DNA of 15,511 bases from an uncultured Chloroflexota bacterium (lineage in GTDB: Bacteria > Chloroflexota > Limnocylindria > Limnocylindrales > CSP1-4), in the NCBI GenBank assembly GCA_903924005.1, contig CAIXZV010000233.1, positions 1-15,511 on the forward strand. Direction: 5' to 3'. Positions within the stretch are counted from its first letter, which is position 1; each line of letters opens with the position of its first letter. The translations under genes and the position numbers were made by a program. Below, in pieces: positions 1 to 7,791 of this stretch. The notes below the pieces were generated by a model that was not told where the DNA came from, did no database searches, and saw only the letters and a list, made by a program, of their open reading frames with translations.

Positions 1-219
1 CACGTCCTCACCGGTGCCCGCGCCGTCCTCGCCGCCGCCAGAACCGTCCCGCGCTGGGGCGCCGCGGCCAGACTCGCGGACAACAAGGCAGGCCACGCGC
101 TCCTGGAGCCCGGATATCGCTGGATCGCGCGCCACCGGCGCGGCATCGGCAGCGCACTCGGCATCAAGCAGGTCTGCGCTGTGCCCGAAACAAGCGCGGT
201 GCCCGAAGCCCGCCCGTGA
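1..219 (+). CDS. C-terminal end of a DCC-family (DUF393) thiol-disulfide oxidoreductase-like protein, 5' truncated
   Basis: The first reading frame is open from the window edge to a TGA at 217-219, giving the last 72 residues of a protein whose start lies outside. The stretch has the look of a DCC/DUF393 C-terminus: a G-A-R-A-V-L segment (residues 5-10), a P-R-W motif (17-19), and the family-like Y-R-W-I-A-R-H-R block (39-46) before a short variable tail. The CxxC/DCC active-site motif that names the family would be upstream and cannot be checked. Family members are small, thioredoxin-like and of poorly known function. The gene runs in the same direction as the men operon but is separated from it by 114 nt holding a candidate promoter and operator, so it is probably a separate unit. 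The assignment rests on the C-terminal motif only. Confidence 0.6.
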   Translation, partial: HVLTGARAVLAAARTVPRWGAAARLADNKAGHALLEPGYRWIARHRRGIGSALGIKQVCAVPETSAVPEARP

Positions 220-245
220 CACCCAAACACGCGCTGCGTTAGCAT
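216..245 (+). promoter_or_regulatory. Candidate promoter for the tetR-men operon
   Basis: GTGACA (216-221, five of six matches to TTGACA) is followed after 18 nt by TAGCAT (240-245, four of six matches to TATAAT). The predicted transcript would start near 252, a few bases before the inverted repeat at 256-277, so a repressor bound there would block initiation or early elongation. This is a by-eye match in GC-rich DNA. Confidence 0.35.
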
Positions 246-255
246 CAGCACAGCG

Positions 256-277
256 ACCGACCGACCAGTCGGTCGGT
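256..277. promoter_or_regulatory. TetR-type operator, perfect 10-bp inverted repeat
   Basis: The arms ACCGACCGAC (256-265) and GTCGGTCGGT (268-277) are exact reverse complements separated by the dinucleotide CA. The ACCGACC/GGTCGGT half-site style is common for operators of TetR/AcrR-family repressors. It lies 56 nt before the start of the TetR-family gene and just downstream of the candidate -10, the layout expected for autoregulation. Because the downstream genes are translationally coupled, the same site probably controls the whole menaquinone operon. Confidence 0.75.
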
Positions 278-333
278 GCGAGCGCGCCGGCGCACGCACC
301 ACGCGACAAGCCAGAACGGACACGGACACCTCC

Positions 334-996
334 ATGGCCAAGACCGACACAGCCGAGCAGAGCCGGAGCCGCCGCGAGCGGATCCTGGACGCGGCCTTCC
401 ACACCTTCTCCACCAAGGGCTACCGCGACACCGCGGTGGACGACATCGCGGGCGCCGCCGAGACCAGCAAGGGCGGCATCTACTTCCACTTCCCCACAAA
501 GGAAGCGATCTTCCGCGAGCTGATGGCCACCACCGCAGACAAGCTCGTGGGCAAGGTGGAGCGCGCCGTCGCGCTGGAGACAGAGCCGGTGGCCAGGGCC
601 GAGGCCGCCATCCGCGCCGTGCTGGCAACGTTCGCCGGACACCGCACCATGGCCAGGCTGCTCTTCCTGGACACCATCGGCGCCGGGCGTGTCTTCCAGA
701 CCGAGACAAACGCGCTCCACGAGCGCTTCGCCCGCCTTATCCAGGGCTACCTCGACGAAGCCGTTGCCGCGGGCGCCATCCCGCCGCACGACACACGCAT
801 CACCAGCATCGCGTGGTTTGGCGCCATCAACGAGGTGGTTGGCCGCTGGCTTCTCGCGGACTCCGCGGGCAAGCTTGAAGATGCCTATCCGCCCCTCCGA
901 GCAGCCCTCCTGCGGAGCGCCGGTGTGCCCGAGAAGCGTGTTGGGCCGATGCCGATGCCGCAGCCGGGGGTGGAGTTCCCGGAGACCAAGCGGTGA
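334..996 (+). CDS. TetR/AcrR-family transcriptional regulator, first gene of the men operon
   Basis: This 220-residue protein has a typical TetR N-terminal DNA-binding domain. The R-E-R-I-L-D-A-A-F motif is at residues 14-22. The helix-turn-helix spans about 33-60 and ends in S-K-G-G-I-Y-F-H-F-P-T-K-E. The remainder is an alpha-helical ligand-binding and dimerisation domain of usual length, with a Pro-rich tail at 204-216. The ATG at 334 places the conserved N-terminus correctly, although no strong ribosome binding site precedes it. The gene overlaps menF by 4 nt (GTGA, 993-996). With a perfect inverted repeat at 256-277 ahead of it, it is likely an autorepressor that also controls menaquinone synthesis. 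The ligand is unknown; a pathway intermediate or quinone is only a guess. Confidence 0.92.
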   Translation: MAKTDTAEQSRSRRERILDAAFHTFSTKGYRDTAVDDIAGAAETSKGGIYFHFPTKEAIFRELMATTADKLVGKVERAVALETEPVARAEAAIRAVLATFAGHRTMARLLFLDTIGAGRVFQTETNALHERFARLIQGYLDEAVAAGAIPPHDTRITSIAWFGAINEVVGRWLLADSAGKLEDAYPPLRAALLRSAGVPEKRVGPMPMPQPGVEFPETKR

Positions 997-2462
997 CCGA
1001 AGTGGCCGAGGTGGCCGACGACGGCGCGGGTCTGGGCGAACGTCTGGCGTCGCTGCTGGAGGACGCTGGCCCCGGCGACGGCGCCGGGCGACTCTTTGCC
1101 GCAACCGCCGCAGCCTCCGCGCTTGACCCGGTCACGCTGTACGCCGCCGCGGTTGAGGCCGACCTTGAGGCTGCGCTCTGGCTGCGCCCGTCGGAAGGCA
1201 CAGCATTCGTCGGCATCGGCCGCGCTTGGGCTGTCGAGCCCGAAGGCTCCGCGCGCTTTCACGAAGCCGAAACCGCCTGGCACGCGCTGATTGAAGCTGC
1301 CGCCATCGACACCGCTGGCATGACCGATGGCCAGCTGGGCGGACCGATGCTGCTGGGCGCGATGGGCTTCTCCGGCCGACGCCCAGCGGACAGCGACGTC
1401 TGGTCGCCGTTTGGACCAAGTTCGCTGGTCCTGCCCGAGCTGATGTTCGCCGTAGGCCCCGGCGGTCACGGCGGCAGCGCCACGGTCACGGCGTCCGTCA
1501 TCGGCAGCGCCGGCGGTCCCCGCGCTGCCCGTGCAGTGGAACGCCGCTGGGAGCAGCTGGCGGAGCGCGCCCGCATCACGGCCCCCAACCCCGGCGGCAT
1601 GGTGGCTCGCCCGGTGTATGCCCCGCTGACCATCGCCGACGAGACGCCAAGCCACGAGCACTGGCGCCGCCTTGTGGGCATGTTTGCCGGCGCCGTTGGC
1701 CGCGGGCGCATTGACAAGGTGGTGCTGGCCCGCCGCGTCGGCATGCGCAGCCCGGTGGAGCTGGACGTCGCAAACGCCCTGCGCCGTCTCGCCGCCAGCG
1801 CGCCGGAGTCCACCACATACGCGTTCCGCCGCGCCGGCCGAACGTTCCTGGGCGCCACGCCGGAGCGCCTCGTCCGCACGGAGGGCCGCACGTTCCGCAC
1901 GGTGGCCGTGGCCGGGACCATCCGCCGGGGCGCAGATGCCGCCGAGGACGCAACCCTCGCCCAGGCGCTGCTCGCGTCCGAGAAGGACCTCGAGGAGCAC
2001 GCGATTGTCGTGGATGCCATCCGCACGTGGCTGCGGCCCGTGGCGGAGACGCTGACCGTGGCGCCCAAGCCCGGTGTCATGACGCTGCGCTTTGTCCAGC
2101 ACCTTGTCACGGAGATCAGCGGCACGCTGCCCAAGGCGCACGGCCTCCTCGCGCTGGCGGAGCGCCTCCACCCAACGCCCGCCGTGGGCGGTGAACCGCG
2201 CGACGCCGCGCTCGCCATGGTGGACGAGCACGAGGGCTTTGACCGCGGCTGGTACGCGGGGCCCATTGGCTGGCTGGGCGCCGATGGCGACGGCGAGCTC
2301 TGCGTGGCCCTGCGCTGCGGCATCGTTGAGCGGACCTCCGCCACCCTGTTTGCGGGTTGCGGCATCGTGGCAGACTCCGATCCCGATCTGGAGTGGGAGG
2401 AGTCCCGCATCAAGCTGCGCGCGGTGATCTCCGCGCTGGGCATCCCGGCGGACGAGCGCTGA
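993..2462 (+). CDS. menF: Isochorismate synthase MenF
   Basis: MenF converts chorismate to isochorismate, the committed step of the pathway, in the cytoplasm. The 489-residue product starts at a GTG overlapping the tetR stop. The chorismate-binding domain fills the C-terminal half and is intact. It shows D-K-V-V-L-A-R (241-247) with the lysine expected to activate water, A-G-T-I-R-R-G (307-313), K-D-L-E-E-H (331-336), H-P-T-P-A-V-G-G (393-400), G-W-Y-A-G-P (419-424) and G-C-G-I-V-A-D-S-D-P-D-L-E-W-E-E (455-470), which carries magnesium-binding acidic residues. The family also includes siderophore isochorismate synthases (EntC/DhbC) and anthranilate synthase component I. The menD neighbour settles the menaquinone role. 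A 14-nt gap to menD is the only non-overlapping junction in the operon. Confidence 0.95.
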   Translation: MTEVAEVADDGAGLGERLASLLEDAGPGDGAGRLFAATAAASALDPVTLYAAAVEADLEAALWLRPSEGTAFVGIGRAWAVEPEGSARFHEAETAWHALIEAAAIDTAGMTDGQLGGPMLLGAMGFSGRRPADSDVWSPFGPSSLVLPELMFAVGPGGHGGSATVTASVIGSAGGPRAARAVERRWEQLAERARITAPNPGGMVARPVYAPLTIADETPSHEHWRRLVGMFAGAVGRGRIDKVVLARRVGMRSPVELDVANALRRLAASAPESTTYAFRRAGRTFLGATPERLVRTEGRTFRTVAVAGTIRRGADAAEDATLAQALLASEKDLEEHAIVVDAIRTWLRPVAETLTVAPKPGVMTLRFVQHLVTEISGTLPKAHGLLALAERLHPTPAVGGEPRDAALAMVDEHEGFDRGWYAGPIGWLGADGDGELCVALRCGIVERTSATLFAGCGIVADSDPDLEWEESRIKLRAVISALGIPADER

Positions 2463-2476
2463 ATGGTGGGAGACCG

Positions 2477-4234
2477 ATGAGCTACGCCGAGACCCTGCGC
2501 GCCTTTGCCGCGGAGCTGGCAGCCGCCGGTGTCCGCGACGTGGTGGTCTGCCCGGGCTCGCGGTCCACGCCGCTGGCGCTGGCCGTCGCCTCGTGTGAGA
2601 CGCTCACCACGCGCGTCATCCTGGATGAGCGGTCCGCCGGGTTCTTCGCCCTTGGCCTAGCGCGCGTGTCGCGCACGCCCGTCGCCATCGTGGTCACGTC
2701 CGGCACCGCCGTTGCGGAACTGATGCCGGCGGTGGTGGAGGCAAACCTCGCGCGCGTGCCGCTGGTGATCCTGGCCGCGGACCGGCCGGCCGAACTGCAG
2801 GATCGCGGCGCGCCGCAGACCATCAACCAGGTGCGCATCTTCGGGTCACATGTGAAGTGGGCCAACGAGCTGCCGCTGTTTGACGCCGACCCCGCAACCA
2901 TCGCCCACGTCCGCGGCACGGCCGGGCGGGCGGTGGCCACGGCGTCGGCCGGACCCGCCGGACCCGTGCACCTCAACATCCCGTTCCGCGAGCCGCTCCT
3001 GCCCGACGGGCCGCTCACCACCACCGCGGCCGACATCCCCGAGCGCCCCGCCACCAGCGTCATCGCCGGCGTCCCGGCGCTGGACGAGGACGGGCTGGGC
3101 GCGCTGTTGCGCGGGATGGCTGGCGTTGAGCGAGGGCTGATCATCGCCGGGCCAGACGATGACGCGCGTCTGCCCGTTGCCCTGGCCGCGCTGGCGGCCG
3201 CCACGGGCTTCCCCATCCTCGCGGACCCGCTGTCGGGTCTGCGAACCGGCGCCCATGACCGCGCCATGGTCATCGCCCGGGCCGATCAGCTCTGCCGCCC
3301 CGGTCCCTGGCTTAACGCCCACGCGCCGCAACTGGTCATCCGGACCGGCGCCATGCCCACGGCCAAGCCCATCCTGGAGTACCTCACGCGGACCCGGCCT
3401 GAGCTCATCGTCCTCGACGGTGCCGGCGGCTGGCGCGAGCCCGCGCTGCTCCCTGCCACCTTTGTCCACGCCGATCCGGCGGAGACCGCGCTCATGCTGG
3501 CGGACTGCTTCGACGATGGCGACGACCGAGCCGACGGGACTTGGGCGGCCGCCTGGCGCAAAGCCGACGACGCGGCTGAGCGCGCGATGACGGGCTGGCT
3601 GGCGAACCTCGACGAGCCCTTCGAAGCGGCCCCGTGGCCCGCGCTGGCCGAGGCGCTGCCTGATGGCGCCGTGCTCTGGTCAGGCTCGTCGATGCCGGTC
3701 CGCGACATGGACGCCTGGCTGCCCTCCACGGACCGCGCCATCACGGTCTGCTCAAACCGCGGCGCCAACGGAATCGACGGGGTCATCTCGTCGGCGCTTG
3801 GCGCGGCCGCCACCGGCGCTCCGACGGCGCTGGTCATCGGCGACGTCTCGTTCCTCCACGACGCCACGGCCATCGGCATGGCGCGCCAACTCGGCCTGTC
3901 GCTGACGGTGGTCCTGGTGGACAACGATGGCGGCGGCATCTTCTCGTTCCTGCCGCAGGGCCAGCCGGGCGTGCCCGTAGCGGGCTCCGGTCTCCCGGAG
4001 CACTACGAGCAGCTCTTTGGCACACCCCACGGCACAGACCTGCCCAAGGTCATCGAGGCCTTTGGCGGCACCTGCCGCGATGCCGATGCGCACGACCTGG
4101 CATACGCAATCCGCGAGGCGCTTGGCAAGCCGGGCGTGAACGTGGTGCGGCTGCGGACCGAGCGGGCGCGCAACCTGGCGCTGCATCGCGAGGTTGCCGC
4201 CGTGGTCCAGCGTGCGCTGGCGGGTCTGCTGTGA
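2477..4234 (+). CDS. menD: 2-succinyl-5-enolpyruvyl-6-hydroxy-3-cyclohexene-1-carboxylate (SEPHCHC) synthase MenD
   Basis: MenD is a thiamine-diphosphate enzyme that adds the succinyl semialdehyde unit from 2-oxoglutarate to isochorismate. The 585-residue protein is close to the usual family length. Visible motifs are C-P-G-S-R-S-T-P-L-A-L-A (25-36), I-L-D-E-R with the cofactor-activating glutamate at 51, R-P-A-E-L-Q-D-R-G-A-P-Q-T-I-N-Q (103-118), and the Mg-ThDP site G-D-V-S-F-L-H-D (455-462) with D-N-D-G-G-G-I-F-S-F-L-P-Q (482-494). The frame is open 120 nt further upstream into menF. The ATG at 2477 is preferred because a purine-rich GGTGGGAGA (2465-2473) precedes it and the family N-terminus M-S-Y-A-E-T-L begins there. 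The stop overlaps the menH start by 4 nt. Confidence 0.96.
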   Translation: MSYAETLRAFAAELAAAGVRDVVVCPGSRSTPLALAVASCETLTTRVILDERSAGFFALGLARVSRTPVAIVVTSGTAVAELMPAVVEANLARVPLVILAADRPAELQDRGAPQTINQVRIFGSHVKWANELPLFDADPATIAHVRGTAGRAVATASAGPAGPVHLNIPFREPLLPDGPLTTTAADIPERPATSVIAGVPALDEDGLGALLRGMAGVERGLIIAGPDDDARLPVALAALAAATGFPILADPLSGLRTGAHDRAMVIARADQLCRPGPWLNAHAPQLVIRTGAMPTAKPILEYLTRTRPELIVLDGAGGWREPALLPATFVHADPAETALMLADCFDDGDDRADGTWAAAWRKADDAAERAMTGWLANLDEPFEAAPWPALAEALPDGAVLWSGSSMPVRDMDAWLPSTDRAITVCSNRGANGIDGVISSALGAAATGAPTALVIGDVSFLHDATAIGMARQLGLSLTVVLVDNDGGGIFSFLPQGQPGVPVAGSGLPEHYEQLFGTPHGTDLPKVIEAFGGTCRDADAHDLAYAIREALGKPGVNVVRLRTERARNLALHREVAAVVQRALAGLL

Positions 4235-4971
4235 GCTCGCTGCTGCTGATCCACGGGTTTACGGGCAGCGCTCTGGCGTGGGGGGACAACATCCCGGCCT
4301 TGGAGCAACAGTTCGACGTGATCGCTGTGGACCTGCCCGGTCACGGCACGAACCCCGTGGCGGCGTCGGTTGAGGCCACGGCAGAGGATTTGGCGCACCG
4401 GTACGGGAGCCAGCACATGCACGTGCTGGGTTACTCACTGGGTGCCCGCGTTGCGCTGCGCCTTGTGGCCGTCCATCCTGCGGCCGTAAGCCGGCTCATC
4501 CTCGAGAGCCCGTCCGCCGGCAGCACCGACTTCAACGCCCGCACCGAGCGCCGCATTGCCGACGACGATCTGGCTGACGACATCGAGCGCGACGGCGTTC
4601 AGGCCTTCGTCGACCGCTGGGAGCGCATGCCCATCTTCGCCTCGCACGCCCAGCTGCCCGAAGCGGTGCTCGCCGAGCAGCGCGCCATCCGCCTTGCCAA
4701 CACCCCGCACGGTCTCGCCCAGAGCCTGCGCCTCGCGGGCCAAGGCGTCATGACGCCGCTCCAGGATCGCCTCGCCAAGATCGCTGCGCCAACGCTCGTC
4801 ATCGTTGGCGCCATTGACCCCGCGCGGGCCAGAGCCGAGCAAGTTGCCGCCGGCATCCCCGGGGCCCGTCTCGCCATCGTGGACGGCGCCGGCCACACGC
4901 CACACCTGGAGCGCCCCGAGGCGTTCCGCCGCCTTGTCATCGACTTCCTGCAGGAGGACGCCGCCGCGTGA
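4231..4971 (+). CDS. menH: 2-succinyl-6-hydroxy-2,4-cyclohexadiene-1-carboxylate (SHCHC) synthase MenH, alpha/beta hydrolase fold
   Basis: MenH eliminates pyruvate from SEPHCHC to give SHCHC. The 246-residue product begins at GTG 4231, overlapping the menD stop. It has the oxyanion-loop L-I-H-G-F-T-G (6-12), the nucleophile elbow G-Y-S-L-G-A-R with Ser69, and a triad completed by Asp196 and His222 (G-A-G-H). The Tyr next to the serine and the Arg four residues after it (Tyr68, Arg73) match the Tyr85-Ser86-Arg90 arrangement of E. coli MenH. The lid segment W-E-R-M-P-I-F (130-136) resembles the MenH W-Y-x-Q-P-V-F segment. These features favour true MenH over a generic hydrolase. Order and coupling with menD and menB support this. 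A second, different hydrolase is fused to MenE further down. Confidence 0.9.
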   Translation: MSSLLLIHGFTGSALAWGDNIPALEQQFDVIAVDLPGHGTNPVAASVEATAEDLAHRYGSQHMHVLGYSLGARVALRLVAVHPAAVSRLILESPSAGSTDFNARTERRIADDDLADDIERDGVQAFVDRWERMPIFASHAQLPEAVLAEQRAIRLANTPHGLAQSLRLAGQGVMTPLQDRLAKIAAPTLVIVGAIDPARARAEQVAAGIPGARLAIVDGAGHTPHLERPEAFRRLVIDFLQEDAAA

Positions 4972-5816
4972 ACACGCCCGCCACGCCACCCACGCACGTC
5001 GAGTGGACCACGGCCGCCGAGTACAAGGACATCCGTTACGAGCACTCGGGCACCGGCATCGCCAAGGTCACCATCTGTCGGCCCAAGGTTCGCAACGCGT
5101 TCCGGCCGCTGACCGTCCGCGAGCTTATCGACGCGTTCCTGCGCATCCGCGACGACGCCAGCATCGGCTGCGTCCTGCTCACGGGTGAGGGCGACAAGGC
5201 CTTCTGCGCCGGCGGCGACGCCAACTACAAGAGCCGCGACGGTGGCTATCTGGACTCGGACGGCCTCGCCCGGCTCAACGTGCTGGACCTGCAGCGCCAG
5301 ATCCGCAGCCTGCCCATCCCGGTGATCGCGCTGGTCAACGGCTTCGCCATCGGCGGCGGCCACGTGCTCCACATCGTCTGTGACATGTCGATCGCCAGCG
5401 ACAACGCCATCTTTGGCCAGGTTGGCCCAAAGGTTGGCTCGTTCGATGCGGGATTTGGCGTGGGGCTGCTGGCGCGGCTGGTGGGGGACAAGAAGGCCAA
5501 GGAGATCTGGTTCCTCTGCCGCCAGTACAGCGCGGCCGAGGCGCTGGAGATGCACCTGGTGAACAAGGTGGTGCCGCTGGCCGACCTTGAGGCCGAGGGG
5601 GTCCAGTGGGCCAACGAGGTCTTGGAGATGAGCCCCACGGCCATCCGGTTCCTCAAGTCAGCCTTCCTTGTGGCAACCGATGGGCTGGCCGGGCTGCAGG
5701 AGTTTGCCGGCAACGCCACGGGTCTCTACTACACAACCGATGAGGCGCACGAGGGCTCCACCGCGTTCCTCGAGAAGCGGCCCGCCAACTACCGCAAGTT
5801 CGCGCGCCGGCCATGA
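4968..5816 (+). CDS. menB: 1,4-dihydroxy-2-naphthoyl-CoA synthase MenB, bicarbonate-type
   Basis: MenB is a crotonase-fold enzyme that cyclises o-succinylbenzoyl-CoA to DHNA-CoA. The protein has 282 residues. Oxyanion-hole elements are F-C-A-G-G-D (79-84) and N-G-F-A-I-G-G-G-H (124-132). Catalytic residues expected from E. coli MenB are present as Tyr94 (D-G-G-Y) and Asp160 (G-S-F-D). The sequence G-Q-V-G-P-K-V-G-S-F-D carries Gly153 where type II enzymes, such as that of Mycobacterium, have Asp. This indicates a type I enzyme using bound bicarbonate as base. The C-terminal E-K-R-P-A-N-Y-R-K-F block is typical. The GTG start at 4968 overlaps the menH stop by 4 nt, and AGGAGG (4952-4957) sits 10 nt upstream. 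Confidence 0.97.
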   Translation: MNTPATPPTHVEWTTAAEYKDIRYEHSGTGIAKVTICRPKVRNAFRPLTVRELIDAFLRIRDDASIGCVLLTGEGDKAFCAGGDANYKSRDGGYLDSDGLARLNVLDLQRQIRSLPIPVIALVNGFAIGGGHVLHIVCDMSIASDNAIFGQVGPKVGSFDAGFGVGLLARLVGDKKAKEIWFLCRQYSAAEALEMHLVNKVVPLADLEAEGVQWANEVLEMSPTAIRFLKSAFLVATDGLAGLQEFAGNATGLYYTTDEAHEGSTAFLEKRPANYRKFARRP

Positions 5817-6790
5817 GCACCGCTGCGTCCCCGGCGGGCTCCCCGGCGGCTCCCCGCCCGTCCTCGCTCTCCATCTGGGGCCACGCGGCCCGGCCAAACA
5901 CGCTGCCCGCGGCTGCCGCAGGCGTCGTGGTGGGTCTGGGCGCCGCCTTGTGTGCCGGGGCGTCCTTCCGCCTTGACACGGCGCTTGGCTGTCTGATCGT
6001 GGCGCTGCTGCTCCAGATCGTCGCGAACTTCGCCAACGACCTGTCTGACTTCCGTCGCGGCGCCGATACCGATGCCCGTCAGGGCCCCCTGCGCGTCACG
6101 GCCGCGGGGCTGGTGACGGAGCGGCAGCTCGAGATCGCAATCGCCATCGTCATCGGCCTCGCCGGCGTTGTTGGCCTGTACCTCGTCGCGGTTGGCGGCT
6201 GGGTGCTGCTCGCGCTTGGCGCGCTGGCGATCATCGCGGCGCTCGCGTACACCGGCGGGCCGTTCCCGTACGGGTACAAGGCGCTGGGCGAGGTCTTCGT
6301 CTTCCTGTTCTTCGGCCTGGTCGCCGTGGCTGGCACCGCGTATCTGCAGGCGCTGTCCATGCGTTGGCTGTTCCTCGCCGCGTCCGTGCCGCCGGGGCTG
6401 CTCATCACCGCCATCCTTGTGGTGAACAACCTGCGCGACATCCCCACGGACACCGTGGCCGGTAAGCGGACGCTCGCGGTTGTGCTGGGCAAGGCGGCGA
6501 CGCAGCGGGAATACGCGGGGCTCCTCGCCGTGGCATACGCGGTGCCCGTGGTGCTAGCTGCGGACTGGCTGCTCAACGGGGTTGGCGTCGTGTCCCTGCT
6601 GGTGCTGCTGCCGCTGCTGACGCTGCCGATGGCGCGCCCGCTGCGGGCGAAGGTCCGCACGTTTGGCGAGCCGCGCGAGCTGAACCTTGTGCTCAAAGGG
6701 ACGGCGCGGCTGTCGCTGTGGCACGGGCTGCTGTTTGCCCTTGGCCTTGTGCTTGTCCGGATGATGGCCGGCGCGGGCGGCGCGGTTTGA
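5813..6790 (+). CDS. menA: 1,4-dihydroxy-2-naphthoate polyprenyltransferase MenA
   Basis: MenA is an integral membrane UbiA-superfamily enzyme that decarboxylates and prenylates DHNA to demethylmenaquinone. The 325-residue protein is strongly hydrophobic after a Pro/Ala/Ser-rich N-terminus of about 18 residues, consistent with eight to nine transmembrane helices. Both prenyl-diphosphate/Mg-binding motifs are intact: N-F-A-N-D-L-S-D-F-R-R-G-A-D-T-D (72-87) and N-N-L-R-D-I-P-T-D-T-V-A-G-K-R-T-L (205-221). The ATG at 5813 overlaps the menB stop (ATGA). menA is unlinked to the other men genes in E. coli; here it sits between menB and menC. Chain length of the prenyl donor cannot be told from sequence. 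Confidence 0.96.
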   Translation: MSTAASPAGSPAAPRPSSLSIWGHAARPNTLPAAAAGVVVGLGAALCAGASFRLDTALGCLIVALLLQIVANFANDLSDFRRGADTDARQGPLRVTAAGLVTERQLEIAIAIVIGLAGVVGLYLVAVGGWVLLALGALAIIAALAYTGGPFPYGYKALGEVFVFLFFGLVAVAGTAYLQALSMRWLFLAASVPPGLLITAILVVNNLRDIPTDTVAGKRTLAVVLGKAATQREYAGLLAVAYAVPVVLAADWLLNGVGVVSLLVLLPLLTLPMARPLRAKVRTFGEPRELNLVLKGTARLSLWHGLLFALGLVLVRMMAGAGGAV

Positions 6791-7791
6791 CGGCTCCAAT
6801 CCGCCTGCCCATCACGGTCCACCACGTCCGCGTTCCGTTCCGCACGCCGTTTGCCACGCCGGCCGGTGACTGGGCAGCGCGTGAATCGTGGATTGTCAGC
6901 GTGCGCGGCGAGGGCGGACGCATCGGCATCGGTGAGGCGGTTGCCGATGGTGACGACGCGCTTGCAGGTGCGGTGGCGGCAGCGCTGCTTGATATCGATG
7001 CCGCGGTGCCGGCGGTGCTGGGCCGCGGTGGCGATGGCATCGGTGTGAATGCCACCCTTCCCGGGCTGGACCCCCTCACCACGGCGATGGCCGCCCGTTT
7101 GGCGGTGGCCGCCGGATACCGGACGCTGAAACTGAAGGCTGGCGCCCGCGACACGGTTGGCGAACTGGCGGTACGCGTGGCCTCCGTCCGTGACGCGGTG
7201 GGCGATGGCATTGCGCTGCGGCTGGACGCCAACGGCACCTGGACGCTGGACGAGGCGTCCGCGCGGTGCGACGCCCTGGTGCCGTACGGGCTGCAGTATG
7301 TCGAGCAGCCGATGGCGCCTGCGGCCCTGGACGACGCGGCGGAGTTGCGGCGGCGCGTGGGCGCTGGCGTGCGGGTGGCGGCGGACGAGGCGGTGACATC
7401 GCTGGACGCGGCGCGTCTGCTGCTGGACGCCGGGGCGGCCGATGTGCTGGTGGTCAAGCCAGCGCGCGTTGGCGGACCGGTGGTTGTGGCGGAGATTGCG
7501 CGTCTGGCTGCCGAGCACGGGGTGCCAGTGGTGATCAGCTCCCTGTTCGAGACCGGGGTGGGGCTGGCGCTTGGCCTGCGGTGTGCGGCACTCCTCCCCG
7601 ACGTTCCGGGCTGGGCCGCCGCGCAGCGGGACCATGGACTGGCGACGGCCGATCTGCTGGTGGACGACCTGCTGGAGGAACCGCTGCCGGTGGACCGCGG
7701 ACGGATGCGCGTGCCGGGCGGACCCGGGAGCGGGGGACTGGGCGTTGTCCTGGACGAGGCGGCCGTGGCGCGCTTCGCGGTGGCGCCGTGA
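6787..7791 (+). CDS. menC: o-Succinylbenzoate synthase MenC (enolase superfamily), TTG start
   Basis: MenC dehydrates SHCHC to o-succinylbenzoate. The frame is open well back into menA. The TTG at 6787 is preferred because it overlaps the menA stop as TTGA, like the other junctions, and gives a 334-residue protein beginning near the conserved P-F-R-T-P-F segment. Active-site residues of the muconate-lactonizing/OSBS enolase group are all visible: K-L-K-A-G (115-119, Lys117), metal ligands Asp147 (L-D-A-N-G), Glu173 (V-E-Q-P) and Asp200 (A-A-D-E), and the base Lys224 (V-V-K-P-A-R-V-G-G). S-S-L-F-E-T-G-V-G (251-259) closes the barrel. Enolase relatives such as dipeptide epimerases share this fold, but the operon position makes OSBS by far the likeliest role. 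Confidence 0.93.
   Translation: MTAPIRLPITVHHVRVPFRTPFATPAGDWAARESWIVSVRGEGGRIGIGEAVADGDDALAGAVAAALLDIDAAVPAVLGRGGDGIGVNATLPGLDPLTTAMAARLAVAAGYRTLKLKAGARDTVGELAVRVASVRDAVGDGIALRLDANGTWTLDEASARCDALVPYGLQYVEQPMAPAALDDAAELRRRVGAGVRVAADEAVTSLDAARLLLDAGAADVLVVKPARVGGPVVVAEIARLAAEHGVPVVISSLFETGVGLALGLRCAALLPDVPGWAAAQRDHGLATADLLVDDLLEEPLPVDRGRMRVPGGPGSGGLGVVLDEAAVARFAVAP

Noticed and set aside
885..2231. Minus-strand open frame (448 codons) opposite menF
   Set aside because: It is an antisense shadow of a gene with all family motifs intact and has no recognisable protein features.
2357..2476. Upstream extension of menD into menF
   Set aside because: The extra 40 residues are low-complexity and not part of the MenD family; the ATG at 2477 has a purine-rich ribosome binding site.
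7266..7787. Upstream extension of menE into menC
   Set aside because: The extension is Gly/Arg-rich shadow sequence in the menC region; GTG 7788 fits the 4-nt overlap pattern and the MenE N-terminus.
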